DNA from: Desulfobulbaceae bacterium
GTDB taxonomy: Bacteria; Desulfobacterota; Desulfobulbia; Desulfobulbales; Desulfobulbaceae
DNA length: 26,858 bases
Reading direction: 5' to 3'
Assembly: GCA_003508005.1 (NCBI GenBank)
Contig: DNUE01000094.1
Coordinates: 17,924 to 44,781, forward strand
A model generated the notes under the pieces. The model searched no databases. It worked only from the letters and a program-made list of their open reading frames with translations, and was not told the origin of the DNA. This document shows, piece after piece, positions 1-8,211 of the stretch; positions within the stretch are counted from its first letter, which is position 1; the number at the start of each line of letters is the position of its first letter. The position numbers and the translations under genes are program-made.

Positions 1-518
1 CCCCAGTAGGCGTTGGCGAAGGGGCCCAACTGACCGCTGTCCACAAGGGCCTGGACCTTTTCCTTGACGGCTTTGAAGCGGTTGAAGCTGTTTCCCGGCC
101 AGTTGGACAGGCTTTCCGCCAGCTGCACGGTCTTGGCGACATCCGCGGAGAGAGCGGAAACGACATCAACCCAGTCCAGCGCCGAAAGCACGTAGAAGTG
201 AACAATGTGATCGTGCAGGCAGTGGATGGACTGGATCAGGTTGCGGATATACTGTGCGTTGAGGGGGATCTCAAGCTGCAGGGCGTTTTCCACCGAGCGG
301 ACCGAAGCCAAGGCATGCACGGTGGTGCACACGCCGCAGATCCTCTGGGTGAACACCCATGCATCACGGGGGTCGCGGCCCTTGAGGATCACCTCGATGC
401 CGCGCCACATCTGGCCGGACGACCAGGCCTTGGTGATAAACCCGTTGTCTACCTCTGCATCTATTTTCAGGTGGCCTTCGATCCTGGTGACAGGATCAAC
501 CACAATTCGCTGTGCCAT
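1..518 (-). CDS. hynB: [NiFe] hydrogenase large subunit, N-terminal part (cut by window edge)
   Basis: This is the catalytic subunit of a membrane-associated periplasmic uptake [NiFe] hydrogenase, which carries the Ni-Fe(CN)2CO site and oxidises H2. About 172 residues are visible, starting MAQRIVVDPVTRIEGHL, the standard large-subunit opening. The motif RICGVC (residues 59-64) holds Cys61 and Cys64, the first CxxC pair that binds the Ni-Fe site. The second CxxC pair and the protease-cleaved C-terminus lie beyond the left edge. The ATG at 518 has a strong GGGAGGAAAC site just upstream (521-530). It follows the small subunit gene by 17 bp on the same strand, the usual small-large order, so the two are surely co-transcribed. 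The subunit has no signal peptide of its own; in this family it is exported by riding on the Tat signal of the small subunit. The symbol is by family analogy (hynB/hyaB/hupL are equivalent names). Confidence 0.96.
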   Translation of the reverse strand, partial: MAQRIVVDPVTRIEGHLKIDAEVDNGFITKAWSSGQMWRGIEVILKGRDPRDAWVFTQRICGVCTTVHALASVRSVENALQLEIPLNAQYIRNLIQSIHCLHDHIVHFYVLSALDWVDVVSALSADVAKTVQLAESLSNWPGNSFNRFKAVKEKVQALVDSGQLGPFANAYW

Positions 519-535
519 TCGTTTCCTCCCTCAGG

Positions 536-1633
536 TTATGCCTGCTCAGATGTTTTGTCCTTGCCGCCGCCAAGGACCTTCTTGCCGATGCCGACAACTG
601 CATGGATGCCTACCGCGGCGGCGGTGACGCCGAGAATCTTCATGCCTGCGGAATTGGCGCCTTGAACGGCTCCGCCCGCGAAGGGCAGGTTCACCCCGGG
701 CAGCCGCTCGTAGAAGGGGGTCATCGTATCCCAGAAAGCGGGCTCGGTGCAGCCGACGCATCCGTGGCCGACACTCACCGGCCAGACGCCGACCTCATTG
801 AAGCGGACCACCGGGCAGTTGGCGAAGGTGCCGGGGCCCTTGCAGCCGACCTTGTACAGGCAGTAGCCCTCGAGATGGCCCTTGTCGCCGAACTGCTCGG
901 CAAAACGGCCTTCGTCGAAATGGGCACGGCGCTCGCACTGGTCGTGAATCTTGCGGCCGTAGGCAAAGAGGGGACGCCCCATGTTATCGAGCCTGGGGAG
1001 GCTGCCGAAGGTCAGGAAGTGCAGGACGGTTCCCAGGAAGCTGACCGGGTTCGGCGGACAGCCGGGGATGTTGACGATGGGCTTGCCTTTCACCAGATCC
1101 TGGACGCCGACGGCCCCGGTGGGATTGGGCTTGGCCGCCTGAATGCCGCCAAAGGCGGCGCAGGTGCCCAGGGCGATGATGGCCGCAGACTTGGGGGCCA
1201 CCTCGGCAAGGATCTGCATGGCGGTCTTGCCGGCGATCTTGCAGTAAATGCCGCCGTCCTTGGTGGGGATGCCGCCCTCCACCACGCAAATGAATTTGCC
1301 GTTATACTTGTTGATGGTCTCATGCAGGACCTCTTCCGCCTGGTGGCCGGCTGCGGCCATGACGGTCTCCTGGTAGTCCAGGGAGATGATGTCCAGAATC
1401 AACCGGCCCACATCGGGGTGGGTTGCCCGGAGCAGAGTCTCAGTGCAGCCGGTGCATTCCTGGAAGTGGAGCCAGACCACCGGCGGCCGCTGGCTTGCCG
1501 TTGCGGCCTCCACCAGCTTCGGCACCATGGTTTCCGACAGTCCCATGGCCGCCGCCGCGATGGAGCATCCCTTGATAAAGGTCCGGCGGTCGACCTTCAT
1601 GTTTACTTCCTTGCCAAAATCATGTCTTGACAT
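536..1633 (-). CDS. hynA: [NiFe] hydrogenase small subunit with Tat signal and C-terminal anchor
   Basis: This is the electron-transfer subunit (365 aa) of a group 1 [NiFe] hydrogenase. A Tat signal, RRTFIKG at residues 16-22, precedes a hydrophobic stretch. Iron-sulphur ligands are visible. Proximal: Cys60, Cys63, Cys158 and Cys192. Distal: His230, Cys233, Cys258 and Cys264. Medial: Cys273, Cys292 and Cys295, three Cys as expected for a [3Fe-4S] cluster. The two extra cysteines of O2-tolerant enzymes are absent: the equivalents are Gly62 (CTGC) and Gly163 (CAAFGG). A hydrophobic segment at about residues 331-350 looks like a C-terminal membrane anchor, so a cytochrome b partner is likely, probably beyond the left edge. 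The ATG at 1633 is chosen because GGGAGG/AGGAG lies just upstream; a second ATG at 1600 lacks such a site. Confidence 0.96.
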   Translation of the reverse strand: MSRHDFGKEVNMKVDRRTFIKGCSIAAAAMGLSETMVPKLVEAATASQRPPVVWLHFQECTGCTETLLRATHPDVGRLILDIISLDYQETVMAAAGHQAEEVLHETINKYNGKFICVVEGGIPTKDGGIYCKIAGKTAMQILAEVAPKSAAIIALGTCAAFGGIQAAKPNPTGAVGVQDLVKGKPIVNIPGCPPNPVSFLGTVLHFLTFGSLPRLDNMGRPLFAYGRKIHDQCERRAHFDEGRFAEQFGDKGHLEGYCLYKVGCKGPGTFANCPVVRFNEVGVWPVSVGHGCVGCTEPAFWDTMTPFYERLPGVNLPFAGGAVQGANSAGMKILGVTAAAVGIHAVVGIGKKVLGGGKDKTSEQA

Positions 1634-1671
1634 CTTTCCCTCCTTTCTCCCGCAAAAGGGTTGGGGTTATT

Positions 1672-1686
1672 TGACCATTCTGGTCA
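1672..1686. promoter_or_regulatory. Perfect dyad TGACCA-TTC-TGGTCA upstream of hydrogenase small subunit
   Basis: Six-base arms, TGACCA and TGGTCA, flank a 3-base spacer. The element sits 38 bp before the small-subunit ATG. Its length and symmetry fit a small operator for a dimeric regulator, but the motif does not match FNR, CRP, Rex or NiFe-regulator consensus sites that I know. Position and symmetry are seen; a regulatory role is inference. Confidence 0.35.
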
Positions 1687-2020
1687 CTAGCTGGATCGTA
1701 TCCTAAGGGCGCATCCGAAGGTGCGACCTAAGAAGCCTGGGTTGAAAGCAAGGCAATGAATGCAACAAACTGGCATCCCGGTTGGTAAAAAAACGACCGG
1801 AGCAACCAGCCTCACAATGTATTGTTTTGAAAAAGTACTGCGTGCAAAGGGAACCGACCAAGATGTTGGGAGCGAAAGAAGCCTGCATGCAGTGAGCAAG
1901 GCGAGGGGATCGCAGAGGGGTGAAACTTTTATGGATACAACATCCCAACATTCCGGCTTCCGATCTTCCAATTGAGCAAAGTTGCCGCTCCAGTGCGGAG
2001 GGAACAGTATTTTAAGTTTC

Positions 2021-2054
2021 GTTATATATACGATGGAGAAAAGGTGGATGTCAA
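2021..2054 (-). promoter_or_regulatory. Sigma-70-type promoter candidate for the hydrogenase structural genes
   Basis: On the minus strand, a perfect TTGACA (2054-2049) is followed after 18 bases by TATATA (2030-2025), in an AT-rich stretch. It lies about 75 bp after the hypE stop and points at the hydrogenase genes. It would start transcription near 2018 and give a leader of about 385 nt. This would let the structural genes be expressed separately from the hyp genes. Confidence 0.5.
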
Positions 2055-2128
2055 TTTCTTTTTTTCAAATTTTTTTACAAAAGGGTGGGTGAAAGTAAAA
2101 ACATTTGAACAAAAATTCAACAAACAGG

Positions 2129-3154
2129 TCAGCAGATTCTCGGCAGCGGTTCGCCGCTAAGGGAACCGATGAGCCGTGTGCCGCCTATGGCTGTCCGCAG
2201 GACCACCCGGCCCTTCCTGACTCCCGCATCCAGGGGTGCCACCCTTCCGATCAGGGCGGCATCCCGGCCTTCGGGAGTGGCGCGCATGATGGCCAGCAGG
2301 TCTTGTGCCGATGCGCTGTCGGCAATGACGATGCATTTGCCCTCGTTGGCCAGATAGAGGGGGTCCAGGCCCAGCAGCTCGCAGGCGGTGCTGACACCGG
2401 GGCGCAGCGGCAGGGCTTCTTCGCTGATATTGATCTGGACCTGCGATTTCTCCGCGATTTCCGCAAGTACCGTGGCGATACCGCCGCGGGTGGGATCGCG
2501 CAGGCAGCGGATGGAGTTTTCCTTGCGGGCAAGCATGGCCGCAACCATGTTATGCAGGGGTGCAGTGTCGCTTTGTATATCGCTCTGGATGGCCAGGCCG
2601 GATCTGGTGGCTATGATCGTTATCCCGTGGTCGCCGAAAAAACCGGAGAGGAGTACCGCATCACCTGGACGGGCCAGCCGGGAGCTGAGTTCCAGTCCGT
2701 CCGCCACCATGCCGACCCCTGCGGTGGTGATGAAGATTTTGTCCGCCTTGCCCCGGTGCACGACCTTGGTGTCACCGGTCACCACCGGTACGCCACTGGA
2801 GCGCGCGGCATCGCCAATGGAATCAGCCAGGCGTTCAAGATCCGCCAGGGGAAAACCTTCCTCCAGGATCAGGGCCAGGCTCAGGCCGATGGGAGTGGCG
2901 CCCTGCATGGCCAGGTCGTTGATGGTGCCGTTCACCGCAAGCTTGCCGATGTCGCCGCCGGGAAAGAAGATAGGATCAACCACGTAGCTGTCGGTGGTAA
3001 AGGCCAAACGGCCGGCAGAGGCAGGCAGGACCGCGCTGTCCTCGAACCTTGAGAGGATCGGGTTGTCCAGGCGGGGCAGAAATATGGTCTCGATCAGTTC
3101 CCGGCTGGCGACCCCGCCGCTGCCGTGGTCGAGGAGAATGCGCTTGGTGCTCAT
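2129..3154 (-). CDS. hypE: Hydrogenase maturation protein HypE (carbamoyl dehydratase)
   Basis: HypE accepts a carbamoyl group from HypF on its C-terminal cysteine and dehydrates it, using ATP, to a thiocyanate. This provides the CN ligands of the Ni-Fe site through HypC-HypD. The protein has 341 residues, a normal length. It starts MSTKRILLDHGSGG, has the PurM/AIR-synthase-like ATP-binding fold (for example DPTRGG in the middle), and ends in PRIC, the conserved tail whose terminal Cys341 is the modified residue. The ATG at 3154 overlaps the hypD stop (ATGA at 3154-3151), so translation is coupled. A longer frame running upstream to 3256 is only read-through into hypD and is not used as the start. 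Confidence 0.97.
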   Translation of the reverse strand: MSTKRILLDHGSGGVASRELIETIFLPRLDNPILSRFEDSAVLPASAGRLAFTTDSYVVDPIFFPGGDIGKLAVNGTINDLAMQGATPIGLSLALILEEGFPLADLERLADSIGDAARSSGVPVVTGDTKVVHRGKADKIFITTAGVGMVADGLELSSRLARPGDAVLLSGFFGDHGITIIATRSGLAIQSDIQSDTAPLHNMVAAMLARKENSIRCLRDPTRGGIATVLAEIAEKSQVQINISEEALPLRPGVSTACELLGLDPLYLANEGKCIVIADSASAQDLLAIMRATPEGRDAALIGRVAPLDAGVRKGRVVLRTAIGGTRLIGSLSGEPLPRIC

Positions 3155-4245
3155 AGGCCTCCGTATTTGCTGTACGCTGCGCAGGTGCCCTCGCTGGAGA
3201 CCATGCAGGGGCCGACCGGACGGGTCGGGGTGCAGCGGGTGTTGAACAGGGGACACTGGGGGGGCTTGACCTTGCCGGTAAGAATCTCTCCGCAGCGGCA
3301 GCCCTTGGGTTCCGGGACATCGTGGAAGACGAGGCCGAAGGCGGTTCGGGCGTCCAGGTCACTGAAATCCGGGCGCAGGGCGAGACCGCTGCCGGGGATT
3401 GCGCCCAGGCCCCGCCACTGGGCGTCACAGGGCTCGAATACTTTCTCGATCATCGCTCTGGCTCTGGGGTTGCCCTCCCTGCTCACCACGCGGCCGTAGC
3501 AGTTTTCCACCCGCGCCTGGCCGTCCTGAATTTGGCGGACCAGGAGATAGATTGCGCTGAGGATGTCCATGGGCTCGAAACCCGCAATGACGCAGGGGAT
3601 ATGGAATTTTGCCGCCAGGGGCTCGTAGGCCTTCTCGCCGATGATCGCGCTGACATGGCCGGGGCAGATCAGGCCGTCCACGGCCAGCTCCGGGTCACCG
3701 AGCAGGGCGTACAGAGCAGGCGGCACCACCTTGTGCGAGACCAGGAGCTTGAAGTTGTTGATCCCCTTCTGCCGGGCCTCCAGGGCCGTTGCGGCAATGA
3801 CCGGAATAGTCGTTTCAAAACCGATGGCAGGAAAGACCACGGTTCGATCGGTGGCCTGCGCAATTTTCAGCGCTTCGGCGGGCGAATAGACAATCTCGAC
3901 ATTGGCCCCTTCGGCCCTGGCCTCAGCCAGGTTTTTGCAGTCGCTGCCAGGGACCCGCAGCAGGTCGCCGAAGGTTGCCAGAATGACTCCTGGCCGGTCG
4001 GCCAGGTCGATGATCTGGTCAATATCTCCGGCGCTGGTGACGCAGACCGGGCAGCCCGGTCCGGAGATCAGCTCCACCTCCGCCGGGAGCAGGGAGCGGA
4101 TGCCGTGGCGGAAAATAGCCATGGTATGGGTGCCGCAAACCTCCATCAGCCGCAGTGGCCGGGTGGCGGCATCATGGATCTGCCGGCTCAGCCTGCCTGC
4201 CAGTTCAGGGTCGCGAAGGCCTTCAGTTATCCTGTCTATCAACAT
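3151..4245 (-). CDS. hypD: Hydrogenase maturation protein HypD
   Basis: HypD is the iron-sulphur scaffold on which, with HypC, the Fe(CN)2CO group is assembled. The protein has 364 residues, normal for the family. Signature cysteine motifs are present: MEVCGTHT near residue 36, GPGCPVC near 65, and a C-terminal group (CRCGEI, CPLF, TRC, GPC, GTC) that includes the [4Fe-4S] ligands. Its start overlaps the end of hypC by 23 bp and its stop overlaps the hypE start by 4 bp, so it is embedded in a tightly coupled operon. I see nothing unusual in it. Confidence 0.97.
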   Translation of the reverse strand: MLIDRITEGLRDPELAGRLSRQIHDAATRPLRLMEVCGTHTMAIFRHGIRSLLPAEVELISGPGCPVCVTSAGDIDQIIDLADRPGVILATFGDLLRVPGSDCKNLAEARAEGANVEIVYSPAEALKIAQATDRTVVFPAIGFETTIPVIAATALEARQKGINNFKLLVSHKVVPPALYALLGDPELAVDGLICPGHVSAIIGEKAYEPLAAKFHIPCVIAGFEPMDILSAIYLLVRQIQDGQARVENCYGRVVSREGNPRARAMIEKVFEPCDAQWRGLGAIPGSGLALRPDFSDLDARTAFGLVFHDVPEPKGCRCGEILTGKVKPPQCPLFNTRCTPTRPVGPCMVSSEGTCAAYSKYGGL

Positions 4246-4483
4246 GCAAGGCCATCTCCCGCATCAGCTTGAGGTTGGTTTCGGCCTCTTCGGCATCAAG
4301 AGTGTGGATGGCAAAGCCGGCATGGACTATCAGGTAGTCGCCGGGCACAGGCCAACGGTCGACTATATCAAGACGAACCTCCTTGCGCACCCCGGCTTCG
4401 TCCACCACGGCCACCGGAAAGGTGAGCGGGTCGCCCGGATCACCGAGCACTTCATGTACACGCATGGGAATAGCCAGACACAT
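4223..4483 (-). CDS. hypC: Hydrogenase maturation chaperone HypC
   Basis: HypC is a small chaperone (86 aa) that works with HypD in building the Fe(CN)2CO group and delivers it to the large-subunit precursor. The start MCLAIPMRV is diagnostic: Cys2 becomes the N-terminus after Met removal and is essential. The start at 4483 is fixed by this motif; a longer frame reaching 4645 is read-through into hypF. It overlaps hypF by 32 bp and hypD by 23 bp. The C-terminal part (ETNLKLMREMA) is a usual HypC helix. Confidence 0.96.
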   Translation of the reverse strand: MCLAIPMRVHEVLGDPGDPLTFPVAVVDEAGVRKEVRLDIVDRWPVPGDYLIVHAGFAIHTLDAEEAETNLKLMREMALHVDRQDN

Positions 4484-6779
4484 GGATACCTCCAAGTATT
4501 GCCTGTCCCAGGGCCAATCCGCCGTCATTGGCCGGGACCTGGACATTGGTATAAAGCTTGAGCCGGGATCGGGAAAAGAAGTCGGCAAATCCTTCCGCAA
4601 GAATTCGGTTCTGAACACTGCCGCCGCTGAGCACCACCGTGTCAACGCCGGTCCGCTCGTGGAGAGACCCTATCATATTCCCGAAGGCGGACACAAGAAA
4701 TACATGCAGGAAGAGGGCAATCTCCTCTTTTGTTTTCGTTCCTGCCAGAATGTCGCTGACAATGGCCTGCAGACAGTCGGTGGTGGCGATTTCAAGAAGC
4801 CCCTCTTGCTCGGAAAAAAGTTGCCGGCCATTGATTTCGCGAAACAGGTCAGTTGCCAGGAGCGAGTTATTCTTGAGGGCTCTTGCCGCGCAGGCCTCCA
4901 GTTCCATGGCTGCCTGGCCCTCGAAGGTGTTGATCCGGCAGATGCCGAGCAAGGCGCTGACCGCGTCAAACAGCCGTCCGCAGCTGGAGGTCGGCAGACA
5001 GTTGATGTTTTTGTGCAGCATTTCCAGGATGAATTTCTTTTCGTCGGGGGAACCCCCGAGAGGGAGATCGGATGCCTTGCCGACCAGGCCTGAGGCATGC
5101 AGGGCGGCCAGGGCCATCCGCCACGGCTGCCGGGCGGCCATATCCCCGCCGGGCAGGGTCAGGGGTGCCAGGCGGCCCAGGCGCTCGAATTTCCGTAGGG
5201 TGCAGTGCAGCGCCTCTCCGCCCCAGATTGTCCCGTCCGGGCCGTAGCCGGTGCCGTCGATAATGATGGCCAGCGCCTCGCTCAGCCCGTGTTCGGCCAT
5301 GACCGAAGCGGCATGGGCCCAGTGGTGCTGGACGCGGAGCTGCGGCAGGTCGAGTTGGGAAGCGAACCTCGTGCTCAGGTAATCCGGATGCAGGTCGGCA
5401 ACCACCAGGCCTGGCTCAAGTTCCAGCAGGCTGCTGAGCCGCTGCAGGGTCTGTTCGAAGAATTCAAGGGTGGGCAGGTTGCTCAGGTTTCCGATATGCT
5501 GGCTCAGGAAGGCATCCCGGCCCCTGGCCAGGCAGAAACAGTTCTTCAACTCGGCGCCCACGGCGAGCACCGGAGGAACGTCCACTCCCAGCCGGACCGG
5601 TGCAGGGGCGTAGCCCCGGGAACGCCGAAGCAACCGGGGCCGGTCGCCCATGAGCCGGACCACTGAATCGTCCACCCGGGTGTGGATGTCCCGGTTGTGC
5701 AGGAGGAAGCCGTCGCAGAACGGGGCCAGACGCACCAGGGCTTCGGCATTATCCTTGCACAGAGGTTCGCCGGCAGGGTTGCCGCTGGTCATGACCAGGC
5801 AGGGGGGCGTTTCAGGAAGGGCAAAGAGCAGATGATGCAGAGGGGTATAGGGCAGCATCACCCCCAACTCGTCGATGCCTGGCGCCAGGTTCTCTGCAAG
5901 ATCGTTCCCGGGTTTCTTGCGCAGGAGGACGATGGGCGAGGATATGGCGGCAAGCTGCAGCTCCTCGGCGGGGCCAAACAGGGCGATCTGCCTGGCTCCG
6001 GCAAGGTCCCTGACCATCACCGCCAGGGGTTTGGCCGGCCGGTGTTTCCGCTTGCGGAGTCGGCCGATGGCGTCCGGGTCGGCGGCGCTCACCGCCAGGT
6101 GAAATCCGCCCAGGCCCTTGATCCCGATAATGCCTCCCTGGCTAAGGGCCGCTGCAGCGAAGGCCAGCGGGTCTGCCATGGGGACCAGGTTGCCCTGCGG
6201 GTCATGAAATGCTAGGCTTGGACCGCAGACGGGACAGGCATTGGGCTGGGCGTGAAAACGACGGTTTGCCGGGTCAGTGTATTCCCTTTGGCAATCCGGG
6301 CACATGGGAAACGGGGCCATGGTTGTGCGCGGCCGGTCGTAGGGGAGCGAGCGGATGATGCTGTAGCGGGGGCCGCAGTTGGTGCAGTTGGTAAAAGGGT
6401 AACTTTGGCGGCGGTCGCCGGAATTCATGATTTCCCGCAGGCAGTCGGCACAGGTGGCGATGTCCGGCGAAACATGGGTATGGCTCTGCCGTCCCGTTTC
6501 GCTTTCCAGAATCACAAATCCGGTGTGACTTTCGGGCAGGACGGATTGCCGTCGTTCAACGCCGACGATGCGGGCCAGCGGCGGTGGGTTGTGCCAGAGT
6601 GCCTCTAATAGGGCGTCTATTCCGGCATCATCACCGGCAACCCGGATGATGACCCCATCGGGGTTGTTGCTGATGGTGCCGGCAAGCCCGTATTGAGCAG
6701 CCAGCCGGTAGACAAAGGGGCGAAAGCCGACACCCTGGACAATGCCGCTGACCCGAATTTCTGTCGCCGGGATTCTCAT
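4452..6779 (-). CDS. hypF: Carbamoyltransferase HypF (hydrogenase maturation)
   Basis: HypF turns carbamoyl phosphate and ATP into carbamoyl-adenylate and transfers the carbamoyl group to the HypE C-terminal Cys. The product has 775 residues, full length. Domains in order: acylphosphatase (GIVQGVGFRPF, residues 12-22); two zinc fingers of the CxxC-x18-CxxC type, roughly residues 105-185 (CADC with CTNC, CPDC with CPVC); a YrdC-like domain (GLGGFHLAV, KHRPAKPLAVM); and a Kae1-like domain with the HHWAH metal motif. The ATG at 6779 begins MRIPATEIRVSG, which matches family N-termini. The bases before it lack a clear Shine-Dalgarno sequence, so coupling to the upstream flavoprotein gene (29 bp away) is likely. 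Confidence 0.96.
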   Translation of the reverse strand: MRIPATEIRVSGIVQGVGFRPFVYRLAAQYGLAGTISNNPDGVIIRVAGDDAGIDALLEALWHNPPPLARIVGVERRQSVLPESHTGFVILESETGRQSHTHVSPDIATCADCLREIMNSGDRRQSYPFTNCTNCGPRYSIIRSLPYDRPRTTMAPFPMCPDCQREYTDPANRRFHAQPNACPVCGPSLAFHDPQGNLVPMADPLAFAAAALSQGGIIGIKGLGGFHLAVSAADPDAIGRLRKRKHRPAKPLAVMVRDLAGARQIALFGPAEELQLAAISSPIVLLRKKPGNDLAENLAPGIDELGVMLPYTPLHHLLFALPETPPCLVMTSGNPAGEPLCKDNAEALVRLAPFCDGFLLHNRDIHTRVDDSVVRLMGDRPRLLRRSRGYAPAPVRLGVDVPPVLAVGAELKNCFCLARGRDAFLSQHIGNLSNLPTLEFFEQTLQRLSSLLELEPGLVVADLHPDYLSTRFASQLDLPQLRVQHHWAHAASVMAEHGLSEALAIIIDGTGYGPDGTIWGGEALHCTLRKFERLGRLAPLTLPGGDMAARQPWRMALAALHASGLVGKASDLPLGGSPDEKKFILEMLHKNINCLPTSSCGRLFDAVSALLGICRINTFEGQAAMELEACAARALKNNSLLATDLFREINGRQLFSEQEGLLEIATTDCLQAIVSDILAGTKTKEEIALFLHVFLVSAFGNMIGSLHERTGVDTVVLSGGSVQNRILAEGFADFFSRSRLKLYTNVQVPANDGGLALGQAILGGIHVSGYSHACT

Positions 6780-6808
6780 AGGGGAGGCGGAAGAAGGCAG
6801 AGAGGCGC

Positions 6809-7729
6809 TCAAGCGGATTCCTTCTGTTTCTGCCTGCGGGCATAGGTCGCCGCTTCCATGCCGGCCACGCACCCTTCGCCCACTGCCTTGGCGATCTGGT
6901 AGGGGTAGCCGACGATGTCGCCGGCGGCGTAGACTCCAGGGATGTTGGTCTCTTGCTTGCGGTTGGTGTCGATGTGTTTGAAGTGTTCACTGTCCAGCAT
7001 CACCCCCAGCTGGGTTGCCAGTTCCAGCGCACCTTTGGAGCCGAGTTCAATGAACACGCCGTCGGTCTGGACCATGTCGCCGCTGGTGAGGTGAAGGCCG
7101 GTCACGGCCTTTTCGCCCGCGATGGCTTTTATTCCGGTGCCCTCTAAGACTTCCACCGGGCTCTGGCGCAGCCGCGTCAGGAGTTCCTGGGAGACATTCA
7201 GTTTCTGCGAGACCAGGTACACCTTGGCGGCATAGCCCAGCAGGGTCAGTGCCCCGTCCACCGCGGCGCTGCGGTCACCGACTACGGTCACCGTGGCCCC
7301 CCGGTAGAAATTTGCGTCGCAGTCCACGCAGTAGCTAACGCCCCGGCCCAGAAGTTCATTCTCTCCGGGCACGTTAAGCTTTTTTTTGGAAACCCCCATG
7401 GCGAAAATAACCGTTCTCCCCTTGATTTCCTCCCCGGATTCGAGTTCCAGGCGAAATATCTCTCCATCCTGGGCAATTTTCAGGACATCCAGCGGGGCGA
7501 TCCGGCTGCCGAATTGCGCTACCTGGCGATGGCCGGCTGCCAGCAGGTCCCTGCCCGCCTGGACGCCTTCGACAAAGGCGTAGTTTTCGACGTGCGCCCC
7601 GTTGAGGGCGCTGTTTTCAATGCGGCCGAGCAGCAGCACGTCGGTCTTCTTGCGCGAGGCGTGGATCGCGGCCTGAATGCCGGCCGGTCCGGCGCCGATG
7701 ATTACGACATCATAGATTGGGTTCACCAT
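6809..7729 (-). CDS. Thioredoxin reductase-like flavoprotein lacking NADPH motifs
   Basis: This is a 306-aa member of the low-molecular-weight thioredoxin reductase family. The FAD site GAGPAG (residues 12-17), the redox pair Cys134-Val-Asp-Cys137 (CVDCDANF) and the C-terminal FAD signature (YAAGDIVGYPYQIAKAVGEG) are intact. The NADPH-binding parts are not. The usual GGGxxA region reads VGDRSAAVDGA (150-160), and the HRRxxxR motif is replaced by VSQKLNVS (173-180). It may therefore take electrons from ferredoxin or another donor, as the ferredoxin-linked flavin thioredoxin reductases (FFTR) of clostridia do; that is inference. The ATG at 7729 has GGAGAGGAGA upstream, which decides the start. 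It is the first gene of the hyp operon. No thioredoxin gene is adjacent. Confidence 0.88.
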   Translation of the reverse strand: MVNPIYDVVIIGAGPAGIQAAIHASRKKTDVLLLGRIENSALNGAHVENYAFVEGVQAGRDLLAAGHRQVAQFGSRIAPLDVLKIAQDGEIFRLELESGEEIKGRTVIFAMGVSKKKLNVPGENELLGRGVSYCVDCDANFYRGATVTVVGDRSAAVDGALTLLGYAAKVYLVSQKLNVSQELLTRLRQSPVEVLEGTGIKAIAGEKAVTGLHLTSGDMVQTDGVFIELGSKGALELATQLGVMLDSEHFKHIDTNRKQETNIPGVYAAGDIVGYPYQIAKAVGEGCVAGMEAATYARRQKQKESA

Positions 7730-8211
7730 CTTCTCCTCTCCATACAGCTCACGAGGCTCAACACGACGGCCAGGATGCAGGCAAGGATCACTGGCAGTGG
7801 CCATCCAAAAAATTATCACTGTTTGTACACCATCTGCAGAAGGAGGTCGACAGAATTATATTGATCAGATATATTGTCAAGTTTATGTATACGCATGGTT
7901 TGTGTCGACTGAAGAGGTCCATTTTTCTGGTCATGCGGACATAATCCGTTGCCGGGCGAAGCAGAAGCACCATCGCTGACAGCCGTCCGGCGGATCAATT
8001 TTGCGCCGCCCCTGTCAACTGCGTCCCCCTGGTTCCGGATGCTGGCCTGGGCCAGAGCCGCCGTCGGTCGTTTCGGATCCGTTTCGGAACTGCCCGCTTC
8101 AGCCTGTCATGACCACTCCGGATCATGGCGGGAGGATGGCAGGATACTTGGCCAGCCAGCCTCCTGAGCCGATTATGAGATGAAACTGAAAGTATTGAAG
8201 GAACATTTGCC
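7730..8211. other. 482-bp divergent intergenic region (hyp operon / tol cluster)
   Basis: This is the spacer between the leftward flavoprotein-hyp operon and the rightward tol genes. A reading frame antisense to the tolQ start and other short frames have no family resemblance. A leftward promoter candidate lies near 7855-7880. A weak rightward pair overlaps it: TTGATC at 7861 with TATGTA 17 bases later. The rest, 7930-8190, has ordinary GC content and shows no obvious RNA gene. Confidence 0.5.
7853..7880 (-). promoter_or_regulatory. Promoter candidate for the flavoprotein-hyp operon
   Basis: On the minus strand, TTGACA (7880-7875) is followed by an AT-rich stretch with TATAAT (7860-7855, only 14 bases away) and an alternative TAATTC (7858-7853, 16 bases away). 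The sequence match is good but the spacing of the best -10 box is short. It would start transcription about 120 bp before the flavoprotein ATG. Confidence 0.4.

Larger units (their letters stand above)
1634..2128. other. 495-bp spacer between hypE and the hydrogenase genes
   Basis: I see no credible gene here; short reading frames on both strands have no family resemblance and poor starts. The right third (about 2010-2110) is AT-rich and holds a promoter-like sequence pointing at the hydrogenase genes. The left end holds a perfect dyad next to the small-subunit start. Two loosely similar segments (around 1730-1765 and 1877-1915), both with AAGAAGCCTG and GCAAGGC, suggest decayed repeats or a structured leader. 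If the promoter is used, the hydrogenase mRNA would carry a leader of nearly 400 nt. Confidence 0.6.

Noticed and set aside
512..1630. Long plus-strand ORF of 372 codons
   Set aside because: It lies exactly antisense to the hydrogenase small subunit, which has all expected motifs; the antisense product shows no family features and reflects high GC content.
1634..2128. Sigma-54 (GG-N10-GC) promoter for the hydrogenase genes
   Set aside because: I looked on the minus strand between 1634 and about 1860 and found no correctly spaced pair.
2105..4272. Plus-strand ORFs of 315 and 316 codons
   Set aside because: They are antisense shadows of hypE and hypD, with low-complexity Gly/Ala/Asp-rich products and no usable ribosome sites.
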